DNA from: Aporrectodea caliginosa | Taxonomy: Eukaryota > Annelida > Clitellata > Crassiclitellata > Lumbricidae | Assembly: GCA_020284085.1 (NCBI GenBank) | Contig: JACEVL010000004.1 | Coordinates: forward strand, 633,307 to 697,306 | Direction of reading: 5' to 3' | DNA length: 64,000 bases | Part shown: positions 40,960-51,114 of the stretch, in pieces | Layout: every line of letters begins with the position of its first letter | How positions within the stretch are numbered: the stretch's first letter is position 1 | The notes under the pieces: generated by a model | Database searches by the model: none | What the model saw: only the letters and a program-made list of their open reading frames with translations | What the model was told of the DNA's origin: nothing | Translations under genes and position numbers: made by a program

Positions 40960-41995
40960 GCGGTGACAAAATTGCCGACAGCAAAAAGGCCGGCGACGCC
41001 CACTGGCCGAGGACTTTTTGCTTGTACGTGCCCATTGGCCGAGGACTTTTTGCTTGTACGTGCCCTATTGGCCGAGGACTTTTTGCTTGCGTGTTCTGAA
41101 CATTTGCACGTGGCCAGGCATACGATTAATTGAATGATAGTATACGATGGATGATGATTTATTTTGTAGGGTGATGGAACGCTTAATTAGTTTGATTCTG
41201 TATTGACTCTGCCCAGTTTATCTGATGGACTTTTAGTTTAATGCCCGAATAGTGGTAGGGCTCTGTTTATTTTGCAGGTTTGATGTTCTTGAACTTTGAT
41301 GGACGCTAATTTGTGATGCTATGTTGCTTAGTTACGGAATGGGGGCATTCCCCTTTTTCTGGTGGGGGAAGTATTGTGACGTAATTTGGGTGTTTGTTAT
41401 CAAGCGAATTTGCGACAGCAAAAGGGCCGGCGTCTGATTAGTCGAGGACTTTTTGTATGGCGGTTGAGGACTTTTTGTTGCTGTGCGCTGATTGGTTGAG
41501 GACTTTTTGTTGGCGCGCTGAGGACTTTTTGTCTGTGTATGCTGATTGGCTGAGGACTTTTTGTCTGTGTGTGCTGATTGGCTGAGGACTTTTGCTAGAC
41601 TGCTATAAATATAGATGCCTGTTGCGTGTAGAGAGTTCGTGTATAGTGAGAGAGTGTGTGTGTGTTTAGTGTGTGTATAGTGAGGGAGTTCAGGTGTGCA
41701 AGTTCGAGTTCGAGTTCGATTGTTTTAGTAAGAGAGTTCGGTTGTTTTAATTAAGCGATTGCAGTTGATGAATACAATCTGTTGTGTTGACTCGTGGTTC
41801 GTCGTCTTCTCAGTCAATCTAGTGTTAGGCATCGTCGGTGGCACCATTAAGTCCTTTGCCCGACGGGAAAGGCCGAGTTCAGCGGACAGGCACAGAAGAG
41901 GGAAGATTCCGAAGAGCTATCCTGGTGACCAAAGAAAAGAGATACCGGAGTCCCGCCCCCTACGGTCCAAGTTCGCCACAATAGTATATACTATT
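40960..41995 (+). mobile_element. LTR-like block with tandem GAGGACTTTTTG repeats
   Basis: Two clusters (40970-41090 and 41403-41592) each start with GACAGCAAAA and GGCCGGCG and contain repeats of about 33 bases around CCGAGGACTTTTTG. A TATA box follows at 41603. The block ends near 41990, where homology between the two nicotinamidase copies stops, so it is an insertion there. U3-like enhancer repeats plus TATA suggest a solo LTR, but no TG...CA ends or target duplication were confirmed. Confidence 0.4.
41603..41612 (+). promoter_or_regulatory. Candidate TATA box
   Basis: CTATAAATAT about 15 bases after the last GAGGACTTTT repeat, with GTGTAGAGAGTTCG about 25-30 bases further on as a possible start site. 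Confidence 0.45.
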
Positions 41996-42589
41996 AATTA
42001 TTCTAACTGAATACATAATTAATAATTGAAATTAAAAAAACTGTCAGATGTTCTATGCTCCAAAATTCATAACTCAGTGGCCGGAATGAAAATGCCAGGA
42101 AATTAGCCTACCTTTTGGACACGGAGTAGTCAAAATAGGTAGAAATTCAAAAAACTATTAGCAGCAAAAATCAAGATAGACATCAAACCTCACAGTGCTG
42201 ACCGTTTCGTATGACTACATCCGATTTTTTCTGTATCAGGTCTTTATGAAAACCTGCATCATCTGTGTTTTCAATGCAGTGGTCCGTCCAGAGTTTCTGT
42301 GGCAATACGATAGTCTTCTCATCACGTGTAGTGCAGTCGACTGCGTAGCTGGTTTGTGTAATTTCACTTTTACACAGTTCACCTGCAATGTAATGTGTGA
42401 AATCAACGGCTAGGGTGAAACCAATATTTTTTCAGGTGAATAAGGCAACATCAACTTGTGCTAGAAATTGAGAAACTTCCATTTACCTGTGGATTAGAGG
42501 ACATGCCCTACCCAATATCTGAATTGGGTATGACAATGATTATATCTCCACAACGCTTTTGCATTCTCCCATAACAAACCTAAATTCCG

Positions 42590-43660
42590 CGGGATAATAC
42601 TAACGACAGCATCGAAAACTTGCAAACCGGATCAACTACTCTCATCGTTCCTTCTCCAGGAAAACGTTTAAACTCTTCTGACATTGTCACGGTACTGTGC
42701 AATCGCTCCTTTCAGGAAGGAGCCCTCCCTGGAAGAGGTACATTTTCGTCCCTGAGGCTGGTGGACTTGTTGCTGCTGAGCCAATCAACTTAAGGCCTAA
42801 ATAGCGAACGTTACATTTTTGTCTAAGATTATTGAGAAGATCGTTGCTGTACAGCTTGTGTGCTATCTTCTTTCAACTTTTCAGTCAGGTATCTGTAAGG
42901 ACCTCTGCACAAAAACTTTGTTCGTCCATCTCCTCTCTCACACCTAAGGGGGTCACTGGTAGATCCCAGGTCATTCTCCTCGCACTGTTTTCTGGAAGGG
43001 CTGCATTTGACACTGTCGATCTCGACATCCTCTTGCAGCGCTTATCGATTTTTCTTTGGCCTCTCTCGCAACGTCCTTGATTGGCTCACTTCCTTTCTGC
43101 AAGATCGCTCCTTTATGGTGATCAATCGATCCACTAGCTCCCTGCTCCAGTTGGATTGCCCCAGCGCTCCGCTCTTGGCCCAATCCTTTGCATAATTTAC
43201 ACTGCCGACCTGGGGTCGCTGCTGACAGCTGGGGCCATCCTTAGCAAGTACTAGGTTGACGACCTGCAAGCCTATGTCCACTGTCCGGCCGTCGAGGCCG
43301 ACTCGGCGATGGAAATAATAAGCCGGGCCATGGAGACCCTGCAGGCCTGGATGTCCTCATACAGCCTGCAGTCTAACCCGACTAAGACTCAGTTTATCGG
43401 GATTGTGACAGCTTTCCAAAACAGACCTAGTCTCCCTTGCCTTAAAATACCCAGACTTCACCTTTTCAATAACAGTCGGGTATTTGGGAAGTTATCCTAG
43501 ATCAGGAACTCACATTTACGCGGCTCATAAATCTTCTCTGCCGCAGCTGCCACTAACGGCTTCGGCAGCTGAAGGTGATCTCCCGCTCTCTGTCTCCTGG
43601 GGAGTCCCAACGCTTGTCAATTCCGTTTGTAATCTCATGGCTTGACTACTGTTGATCCAT
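42590..43660 (+). mobile_element. L2-clade LINE, degraded RT region
   Basis: Frames in series read LSKIIEKIVAVQL, AAFDTVDLDILL, MVINRSTSS, a DDLQAYVHCP segment with a stop near the catalytic site, MEIISRAMETLQAW, SNPTKTQFIG and LGVILDQELTF. These are RT motifs of the L2 clade, in order, with many frame changes. An inverted copy of the second half is at 57420-56990. Confidence 0.7.
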
Positions 43661-43895
43661 ATACGATAAAACAACGTTCTTTATTACTGGAGCATGGATT
43701 TCTCTGCAACCGAGTCGAGGACTACAATACTACAGTACGTAAAAAAATCAAGCACATGAGTTTTGTAGCACAAACCTTTAGCCATAAATAGATTGATTGC
43801 ATCACAGATTTGAGATGTTTTTGTTCAAGAATGGTGCCATCTGATTCAAAGTAACTGTACAGAATACATCATTTGCAAACTGTAGAATCCGCCCT

Positions 43896-44620
43896 ATGCT
43901 TGACTTCAAAACTGCATCCACAATCGCTACATCGATAGTTCACGCTAAATTAGACTACTGCAATTCTCTTTTCCTAAACATAGATATCACTCAAATAAAC
44001 CGCCTCCAAGCAATTCAGAATGCCCTAGCCCGTGCTGTCACCAAAACCCCCAAACACCATCACATCACTCCTGTCCTCAAATCACTCCACTGGCTCAAAA
44101 TTCCTGAACGAATAGAATATAGAGTCATCTCACTCACCTACAACACACTTCAAACCTCCCAGCCCTCCTATCTCCGTCAGTTGTTCACGATCCAACCTGC
44201 TCACTCCTTAACACTGCTCCGTCCTTCCGTCACCTCGTCACTAAAATTTTCAAATCGCTCCATAGCCATAGCTGTTCCACCTCTTTGGAACAAACTTCCG
44301 CCAGCACTACGACAAATATCTGACCCATCCTACGAAGTCATCAAAACTCCACCTCTCGCTATATATCCACAGGTCTTTCACTCGAAACCGAAAACACTGC
44401 TTTTTGACAAATCCTATCCCGAATCCAACACTTCTCCCTGCCTACCTCGCCGTCTGAACACCTTAGCCGCCTGCCTGTCTGCCTGCCTGACTCTCTGGAT
44501 TTTGACCCTCTGCCTATCGATTTTGTTTTGATTGAGCGCCTGTGAATAAGCTGGTTCCCGCGATTTCGCTTTTGTGGGCGCTGTAAAAGTTCCGAGTTTA
44601 CGATTACGATTACGATTACA
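43896..44620 (+). mobile_element. L2/CR1-group LINE C-terminus and tail
   Basis: An open frame of about 200 residues encodes AKLDYCNSLFLNI, INRLQAIQNALARAVTKTPK, LKSLHWLKIPERIEYRVISL, PSYLRQLF, IAVPPLWNKLPPALRQ. The tail has TTTTGTGGGCGCTGTAAAAG and (TTACGA)n to 44618. It lies in intron 1 of nicotinamidase copy A. A related, frameshifted copy is at 55985-56545. Confidence 0.8.
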
Positions 44621-44696
44621 CTTTCACATAATATATCACACACATTGTGCAATAGACCATAAATATAATGTTTGTAATAGAAGTAAATGCAAGAAT

Positions 44697-44728
<32 letters not shown>

Positions 44729-45039
44729 TTACCTGTACTCAGATAGGTTAAATCAATCGTGTCAAAGAGTGTTTGATTTGCATGTGATGATGCAAATGAC
44801 ACATGATCAACGCAGTGCCAATCCGATACCAAGGCCACGAGACTGAAGTGCTGTCCATAGTTTTGGCGGATCTTGTTTATGACTGGAATAACGTTTTCTG
44901 CGTCTTTAGCTCCAAGGGTTCCATTTCCAATGAAGCAGTTTTGCACATGGATGATCAGAAGCGCTTGACTGGAAAGAACAGCTGGACAGTTCCAGAGCAC
45001 AAGTGAGATGATGCAGACTGATTTCAGCATCTGCAACAG

Positions 45040-46800
45040 AAATGCGTCGCACGTAAAAAATAACCTTAAAATATTGACATTTAAAACGAAATTGGAAACC
45101 AGAAACTTAACCTTGCTTATATTTGGGATTCCGGCATTTGTTGGATTACGGATGTAGCAAATGTGGAAAAATTAAATGTATATAAATGCATAAAACTAAA
45201 GATTTTGTTGATCTACGATGCATTTAGAATATCAATTTACGAGTTTCCCCGCACGTTGTCTTTCCAAAACATTTTTACATTGTGATTAATACAACATAAT
45301 GAAAATGAGATTGTGTGACTGTAATGTTAAAAAATTATACATAAATGAAACACAGTATAGTATTGTATGTGACTGAAATGAGAATGCAGTGTGACTTGAA
45401 TGAAAAATGATAGGTTGATACTTTAAACGTGACTGTAATGAGGAACCTGCACTAAACATGGATATGCACCCACTGTTATGAAGGCTAACAATGCGCAAAC
45501 AGCTTTTCTTTCGTGGACCATCTGCCTCTTTCAAACGTTAGTGCTCTACATGTATATTATTATTTTTATTTTTTATTTATTAAGGTCACTTGATATAGCG
45601 CCCCTTCAAGATTTCTACTCAGAGGCGCTCCCTACTACAGCGCGGTCACTGAATCGGAGTTTCACGCCGAAGCGCATGAGCAATTGCGAGTGAAGGACTT
45701 ACCCAGGTCCCTACGCGGCGGCTTGAGGTGGATTCGAAACCGCAACCCTCCGGCTGCAAGGCACCGAACATACCCCTACACCACCGCGCCCCGCGTAGGC
45801 CTATAGGCTACATTGTGTTAGTTAAACTTTAGAAGTTACAGATGATGACTGTAATGAGATCTGAAAAGTCGGATTGATAGTTTTTAAATCATATTCACGT
45901 AACTTTTCATTATTTATTTCATTCATGGCACATGCTATTGTTTCGTTCTATTCATTGTTCCTATCGGAAGTTTTGCCAGCCATTCCGGTTACTTACATGT
46001 AGGTATTTGCGTCAGAATGTTGATCGAGTTTCATTCTCGAAATTTAAGGCGTGACTGTGATAAGGTGCAACCTGAGGGACAAGATTGTTTGACGTTCTAT
46101 GCCTAAAATAAGCCTAAGAATCAGATGATTCGTAAGCAAATGAAAGAGGACACTCATAGCTTTCATAAATTGCATCATTGGTGTAGCTGCTTAAAAGATT
46201 ACAATTTCTGTGAACCTCCAAAAACTAAACATACGGATCGGGACGCTGGACTGTAATGAGATTTGACGCGTTTGGAGCGATAAACGAAATTAAAAACGAA
46301 CAATCCAATCTATCTAAGACAACGGACTTCGTTCTGCAGCTCACTGCGAACATTTTGATACATTCCGTGCCTCCTTGCCGATAAAATACGGCTGTAATGG
46401 ATGGGGGAAACGAATTCCAAAAAATCCACGGTATCACCCATATAGTAAATGTGCTGTAATCGAGTTTTAAGTCAGGAAATGACAATAGAATTGTTTCAAC
46501 TGAAAAACCTTTGACACGCATGCATTTTGATGTGCACAGCACGTTGCAAAACAATCATTCGCTTGCCATGAATAATATTAAATCCATATCGGATTCCGTA
46601 GACTTTACCTAGTAGCAACCATCAACAGACACCTTAGCACTATAGAAGTTGTCAGACTAATAAATATTATATTATTTTTTTACTTGAGATATAATCTATT
46701 AGTTGCAATAGTCTAGTAATTAGTGTGGTTTTGTTGTAGCCTACATTATAATCTTACTTATGAGGCAAAAGACAGATAGGCACATCGGTTCATAATTACT
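45040..46800. other. Spacer with recurring GACTGTAATGAG motif
   Basis: No gene recognised except the SINE at 45553-45791. GTGACTGTAATG or close variants appear near 45308, 45430, 45847, 46051, 46243, 46382 and 46450, too widely and irregularly spaced for a simple satellite. Confidence 0.45.
45553..45791 (-). mobile_element. tRNA-derived SINE with L2-type tail
   Basis: Minus strand: tRNA-like head GCGGTGGTGTAGGGGTATG (A box), B box GGTTTCGAATCC (45729-45741), a body of about 90 bases, then GGGAGCGCCTCTGAGTAG, CTTGAAGGGGCGCTATAT and an AATAAA/TTTA-rich end. The tail matches that of the L2 LINE at 40605-40687, so it probably borrows that LINE's reverse transcriptase. This appears to be a full-length copy. 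A related head is at 26130-26352. Confidence 0.8.
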
Positions 46801-46806
46801 TTCATG

Positions 46807-47337
46807 CAGTGTGACCACTCCTTGGGATTTTTCCCAAGACTTGCGATTTTGAGGGTTAGACTTGGGATCTGTGGATTTTACACAGCAATCTTGGGATTTT
46901 CTCTAAGGTCTACAGACTAGTTTTTGCCGTAGGCCTACTTTTCAGCAGTGGCAGCGAATCAGATTAGAAAAACTCGCTCAGTGAAAGACGTTTATTATTA
47001 TTGCTCTTCTTCTTTAGGGGTTCTCGCACTGGGAGCGCTACTGAATGACCACTGCTGTGAGCGGCGCTATATAAATTAACAAAACAATACAATACAATAT
47101 TGTTAATTGCAAACATTGTAATTGGTTAATTCAATGTTATGCTCTGGTTTTTCTTTGTCCGCTCTCAGCCAGGAAGTTTTTTTAAATAATTGCTATTGTT
47201 ATAACGCATTTAGTATTTCATTAGCCTACACCTTTTCCTTTTTGGTAACTTGGGATTTTTTGGTACATTTTTGGCCAATCTTGGGATTTTTCTGGCAAGA
47301 GCTTGGGATTTAAAAAAAATGGAGAGTGGTCGCACTG
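46807..47337. mobile_element. hAT-like element with CTTGGGATTTT arrays
   Basis: Ends are CAGTGTGACCACTC on the left and the complement of CAGTGCGACCACTC on the right. Flanks are CTTTCATG (46799-46806) and TTTTCATG (47338-47345), an 8-base duplication with one mismatch. Subterminal repeats of CTTGGGATTTTT occur on both sides. An L2-type tail with an AATAC repeat (47025-47100) is nested inside. Confidence 0.7.
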
Positions 47338-47345
47338 TTTTCATG

Positions 47346-47890
47346 TAGGCTATACATTCTTCTTAAATTAATATTTATAATCTGTCGTTATAGGCCTATA
47401 ATTTAGCTGTCACATATTTGCAGTGGAACAGTCACAACCATAATTCGTCTATTATAAAGTGATCAAAAGTTTTAAATGTTTAGACAGACTGCATTTGATT
47501 GCATGGTGTTTGTCAGCCTCGTTTTGTGATTTAATGAGTCTCGTGCATTTCTAATGGACTGCTGTAAGGTCCATACATTAAATGTAAACACTCTTTCAAC
47601 CAAACACCCAATTTATTAGATTTATCTATTCAAATTCTACAGTCTTACCAAGCATGCCTAACATAGTTATCAATACCCAGTGGTTAAATTGTTTACACAA
47701 AGGTGGCAGATCTCCGAAATTTTGCAAGTCTAAACCTAAGTCTATCTAACGAATCTATGTTGTCCGATACGGTTATTCGTCATTTGGAAAACCCATAAAA
47801 TGTGTGATACAAGATGCTTAAGGTCGATCATTGTAACAAAACCACTTTTAAGTGATAGTTATTTTTATTTTTTTATTTTTTATTATCAGA
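47346..47890. other. No gene seen
   Basis: AT-rich spacer. No exon or clear repeat. Confidence 0.4.
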
Positions 47891-47894
47891 TCAC

Positions 47895-47895
47895 C

Positions 47896-47952
<57 letters not shown>

Positions 47953-48175
47953 GTCATCATCATCATCATCATCATCATCATCACTGTTTCTGCTCGTTCT
48001 CTTAAGACTTTTCTTTTTTCGAGGGGCCCTTCGCACTGGAAGCGCTTCTGATTAGGTTGTACTGCGAGAGGCGCTTTATAAGTCCATAAATAGAATAGAA
48101 TAGAATCATCATCATCATTATCATCATCATTATCATCATCATCATCATCATTATCATCATCATCGTACATCATAC
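47895..48175. repeat. ATC microsatellites around an L2-type tail
   Basis: (ATC)n at 47897-47982 and 48104-48170 flank 47990-48112, which reads SLKTFLFSRGP and a tail GGAAGCGCTTCTGATTAGG, GAGGCGCTTTATAAGT and (AATAG)n. The tail is an L2 ORF2 end. Confidence 0.8.
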
Positions 48176-48464
48176 ATCATAAATCATCATTCTAAATATA
48201 TTATTAATAATTACCTGCAGGCCTGCCAAAGAAGATTCGAATTTTCGCGACATCAACAAGGTGTTCTTTGAAACAGCTGAACAGGTATGAGACCGATAAA
48301 GAATCAGTCCTTAGAAGAGAACCCAGAGCAACTGCATAAGACACGAGACTTGTGCAATATTATATTAGATTATAATATTATATTATATTAGCCATCGTCG
48401 GATGGGAGGAGACTTAAAATAATCAAAACAACTGTCAGCCGACACTATAACGGAAGATTTACTT

Positions 48465-48665
48465 ACGACTTAGTCACAGTAGACAAGAGCACTAAAGCAT
48501 GTCCAGAAATGTCACATAAATCTGCCGAAAAACGTTGCATAGACAATAAATCTAAGTTTATCGATTGATTTTACTTTGTTCTAGCTTGCAAGATCTTTTG
48601 GAGATTGTCCTCGTCATCCTCCTTCTCCTACGCCTCCTCGTCGCCCACTTCCTCTGCCTCCTCCT
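48465..48665. repeat. Direct repeat, left copy
   Basis: Shares ACTTAGTCACAGT, GAAATGTCACATAAAT and GTTTATCGATTGATTT and a following pyrimidine tract (TCCTCGTCATCCTCC) with 50750-50960. The pair flanks the CXC-family element. Confidence 0.65.
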
Positions 48666-48719
48666 TCGTAGACTACTTTAGATGTAGGCCTATTCAGTGC
48701 AGCAAATGTGAAGAAATGT

Positions 48720-49127
48720 AAATGTTATCGTAAACTGAAAAGTTCTATTTCAGTTAACTGGAACTAAAACTGATACTGAAAGTTCTGAAAACTGTAACTA
48801 AAACTAAACTGAAAAGTACAAAACTAGAACTAAAACTAAGCTTGAAAGATGGAAATTGAATTAATGTTTTGTGTGTTGCGCACAAATCGAGTGGCGGACA
48901 TGTCTGCAGCGGTTTGTGGTGAGTGCTTAAAACTGCAGCTCAGTAGCATGAAGGCATAAATTTGACGAGATCTGTCGTTCTAGCTAATCAAAATGATTGT
49001 CATTTATAAAAATGATATTTAATTGCTTCTTGTTGAATATTTACAAAACTAAATTTAAACTGAAAAACTAAACTGGAAAGTTAAAACATGTCTAAAACTG
49101 AAACTGATACTGAAAAGTATACTGAAA
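48720..49127. repeat. AACTGAAA/AACTAAAA-rich repeat
   Basis: Two clusters (48725-48840 and 49040-49127) of ACTAAAACTGAAACT-like units lie in the same orientation, with about 200 bases of unrelated sequence between them. Confidence 0.55.
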
Positions 49128-49565
49128 CTTGGTGTCTAAACATACACATTTAGGGTAAATGATTCCACTAGGACCATTGCAGATTAGCTCCGGTCTCATC
49201 GGTCGGCTATTTTCCAAAATGGCCGACGAAAATTGAGATTTTCTATTTTCCAAAATGGCCGACCGAAATTGAGATCTCTATTTTCCAAATAACACGAATC
49301 TAAGGTCAAAATTAACATAAGACATCAAAATGGAGCCAAAGAAAGTCAATTTATTGCAAAACGGCGAAATTTTCCAAAGAGGAAACAAAAAAATACTTGT
49401 TGCATTCAGTGCCTGTTTGCCAATTTCTTTGTGGCATTTACCCTCATTAGGCCTACTGTAGATGGTATCTAGGCATTTTAATCATAAGAGTCTTCTTTGG
49501 ATTTCTAAAACATATTAGTCATAGTTTATCTTTATTTCTTTAATAAAAAGTAAGAAATTACTTCC

Positions 49566-49970
49566 TTAGCTAGTATTCAAACACTTACCTCTGCAGTTGG
49601 AACATATCAGTGTGCATGGGACACCAGCACATTTGCAAGAGCATCTAGTTGACGTGCAACCCTCCTTGCATCCACATTTCAATAGTGCTCTGCAAGCCTG
49701 CAAAACTGCTGGTTGTGTGGTCCACTGTAGAGTCCACAGCTCACCATCCCCATTGCAATGAGCTGGAGATGGCATATCAGTCATGATTCTGTCTGCCTGA
49801 CCCCACATATGCCCACCTTGGCATATAGCTCGAAGAGTGTGTAGGACTAGCGCATCGCATGTGGGAGGAAGACTTGGCAATCTCCTAGCTGAATTGATAA
49901 ACCAGTTGAATTTTGTGGAGGTTCCGGTGCTTTTGTTTATGATAGTGCAGCCCTCATATAATAATGGCAT
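49566..49970 (-). pseudogene. CXC-type cysteine-rich C-terminal fragment
   Basis: An uninterrupted frame of about 134 residues reads SLPPTCDALVLHTLRAICQ, GHMWGQ, then LQACRALLKCGCKEGC, STRCSCKCAGVPCTLICS and CRGKC before a stop. The cysteine spacing (CGCKxxC, CxC, x6 C xxx C) resembles tesmin/TSO1-like CXC modules. I associate the LPPT-DAL-H-RA and GCK-GC motifs with large repeat-encoded proteins of unknown function in cnidarians and other marine invertebrates; that is from memory. The N-terminal part is missing, so this is a fragment even though its end looks intact. Confidence 0.6.
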
Positions 49971-49978
49971 GAAGCCAC

Positions 49979-50420
49979 TTTGTTCAAAAACATTTGGAGA
50001 ATATTGTGAGAGTGATTTTCAGGACAGTTTGTTACTGCATGCGGCTCGCCTAGCTGCTACTCGTATCGATTTGGAATTTTGGATTGGGACAAATATGCTT
50101 CCGCTAGCTTGAAGAATGGTGTTCGACAGCATCTAGGAGTTGGTACACGCCGACAAGTAGCTCCAGAAACAACACTACCACTCACCTGGCCTGACTTTCT
50201 TCTAAACGAAAGAAATAAGAAAGAACTTTTCATTCTGCTTGCGAATTACGCTCTCCATAATTTTAGTCAAGTTCATGTTGTCACAAACGTAGATGAGGAA
50301 CTCCTCTCATCTGACACCCATCACACATTCCTAGCTGGCATTTCATGTGAAAAAATGGAATAAGCAGATGGTCGTCTGATCATGCAGCAGGTGCGTGATA
50401 TGGTACAATGGCCATTTTGG
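49979..50420 (+). pseudogene. Internal fragment of the same repeat-encoded family
   Basis: Two frames read TFGEYCESDFQDSLLLHAAR and ATRIDLEF, then after a frameshift near 50075 LDWDKYASASLKNGVR, VGTRRQVAPETTLPLTWPDF, LLNERNKKELFILLANYAL. A stop (50360) then falls in a SCEKME-ADGRLIM segment that corresponds to a conserved C-x-HEEADTR-type motif of the family. The order (TFGEY, D-Y-SLK-R, G-RR-V, W-FL, NK-ELF, EADTR) agrees with the family pattern I recall. Broken by one frameshift and one stop. Confidence 0.6.
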
Positions 50421-50749
50421 AAAATAGCCGACCGATGAGACCGGGGCTAATCTGCGATGGCCCTAGTGGAATCATTACCCCTAAATGTGTATGTTTAGAC
50501 ACCAAGATAATGATTCTAAGTGAACCAGAAGTCGAGATATTGAAAAATATCAATTTCGGTCGGCCATTTTGAAAAAAGCCGCCATCTTGAATTCTAAGAG
50601 AAATTTCGAATGCCTCCCCTTCCTAAAATGTTCTCTTAGGTTCCAACTACAACTGTGCAAAGCGGCAATCCGTGTTCAAAAGGTGCAGTATAAATTCGTG
50701 TACCGCCTGCACTATAGACAATAAACTGCCAATCATTCACGGACTGTTT

Positions 50750-50960
50750 ACTTGCGACTTAGTCACAGTGGACAGGAGCACTGAAACATTTCTAGAAATG
50801 TCACATAAATATGTCGAAAAACTTTACCTAGACAGTAAACTGTCAAATCGTCTTAGTTTATCGATTGATTTAACCTTGCTCCAGTTTGCAAGATATGGAG
50901 GAGATCCTCCTCGTCATCCTCCTCCATCTCGTCTTCTTCATCCTCCTCCTCCTCGTCCTC
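50750..50960. repeat. Direct repeat, right copy
   Basis: Homologous to 48465-48665, including the junction to a TCC-rich tract. Confidence 0.65.
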
Positions 50961-51072
50961 CTCCTCCTCCTTCTTCTCGTCTTCCTTCTCCTCCTCCTCG
51001 TCACCCTCTTCCTCTGCTTCCTCGTCGTCGTCGTTCTGCTTCGCTTCCCCTTCCCCACGTTTCGCCGTTTCG

Positions 51073-51110
<38 letters not shown>

Positions 51111-51112
51111 GT
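50905..51112. repeat. Pyrimidine tract and ACTT microsatellite
   Basis: TCC/CTC-rich sequence to about 51030, then (CTTA)n at 51073-51111. Confidence 0.9.
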
Positions 51113-51114
51113 AG

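Larger units (their letters stand above)
42189..45030 (-). pseudogene. Nicotinamidase/isochorismatase-like, copy A (exons 1-2)
   Basis: Exon 1 (45030-44733) starts with ATG and a signal peptide (SVCIISLVLWNCPAVLSS), then QALLIIHVQNCFIGNG, VIPVINKIRQNYG and the metal-site pattern SDWHCVDHVSFASSH. Exon 2 (42382-42189) joins in phase 1 (ELCKSEITQ, WTDHCIENTDDAGFHKDL, SDVVIRNGQHCE). In the family, an Asp in DVQ and a Lys in RKG belong to the Asp-Lys-Cys catalytic triad; here these read His (IHVQ) and Asn (RNG). Exons 3-4 are not found downstream, where the LTR-like block interrupts. Intron 1 holds L2 fragments. Secretion plus lost triad suggests a dead enzyme or pseudogene. Confidence 0.72.
49128..50506. 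mobile_element. Repeat with 97-base inverted ends and CXC-family gene pieces
   Basis: Left end 49128-49224 is inverted at 50410-50506 (CTTGGTGTCTAAACATACAC, GGTCTCATCGGTCGGCTATT are shared). Between the arms are a minus-strand CXC-type C-terminus (49970-49566) and a plus-strand internal fragment of what I believe is the same gene family (49979-50420), back to back. No target duplication was seen. It may be two truncated copies with the same 3' UTR rather than a true terminal-repeat transposon. Confidence 0.6.

Noticed and set aside
43007..43195. Short open frames around 43.0-43.5 kb as host exons
   Set aside because: They read L2 reverse transcriptase motifs with frame changes and are part of a LINE relic.
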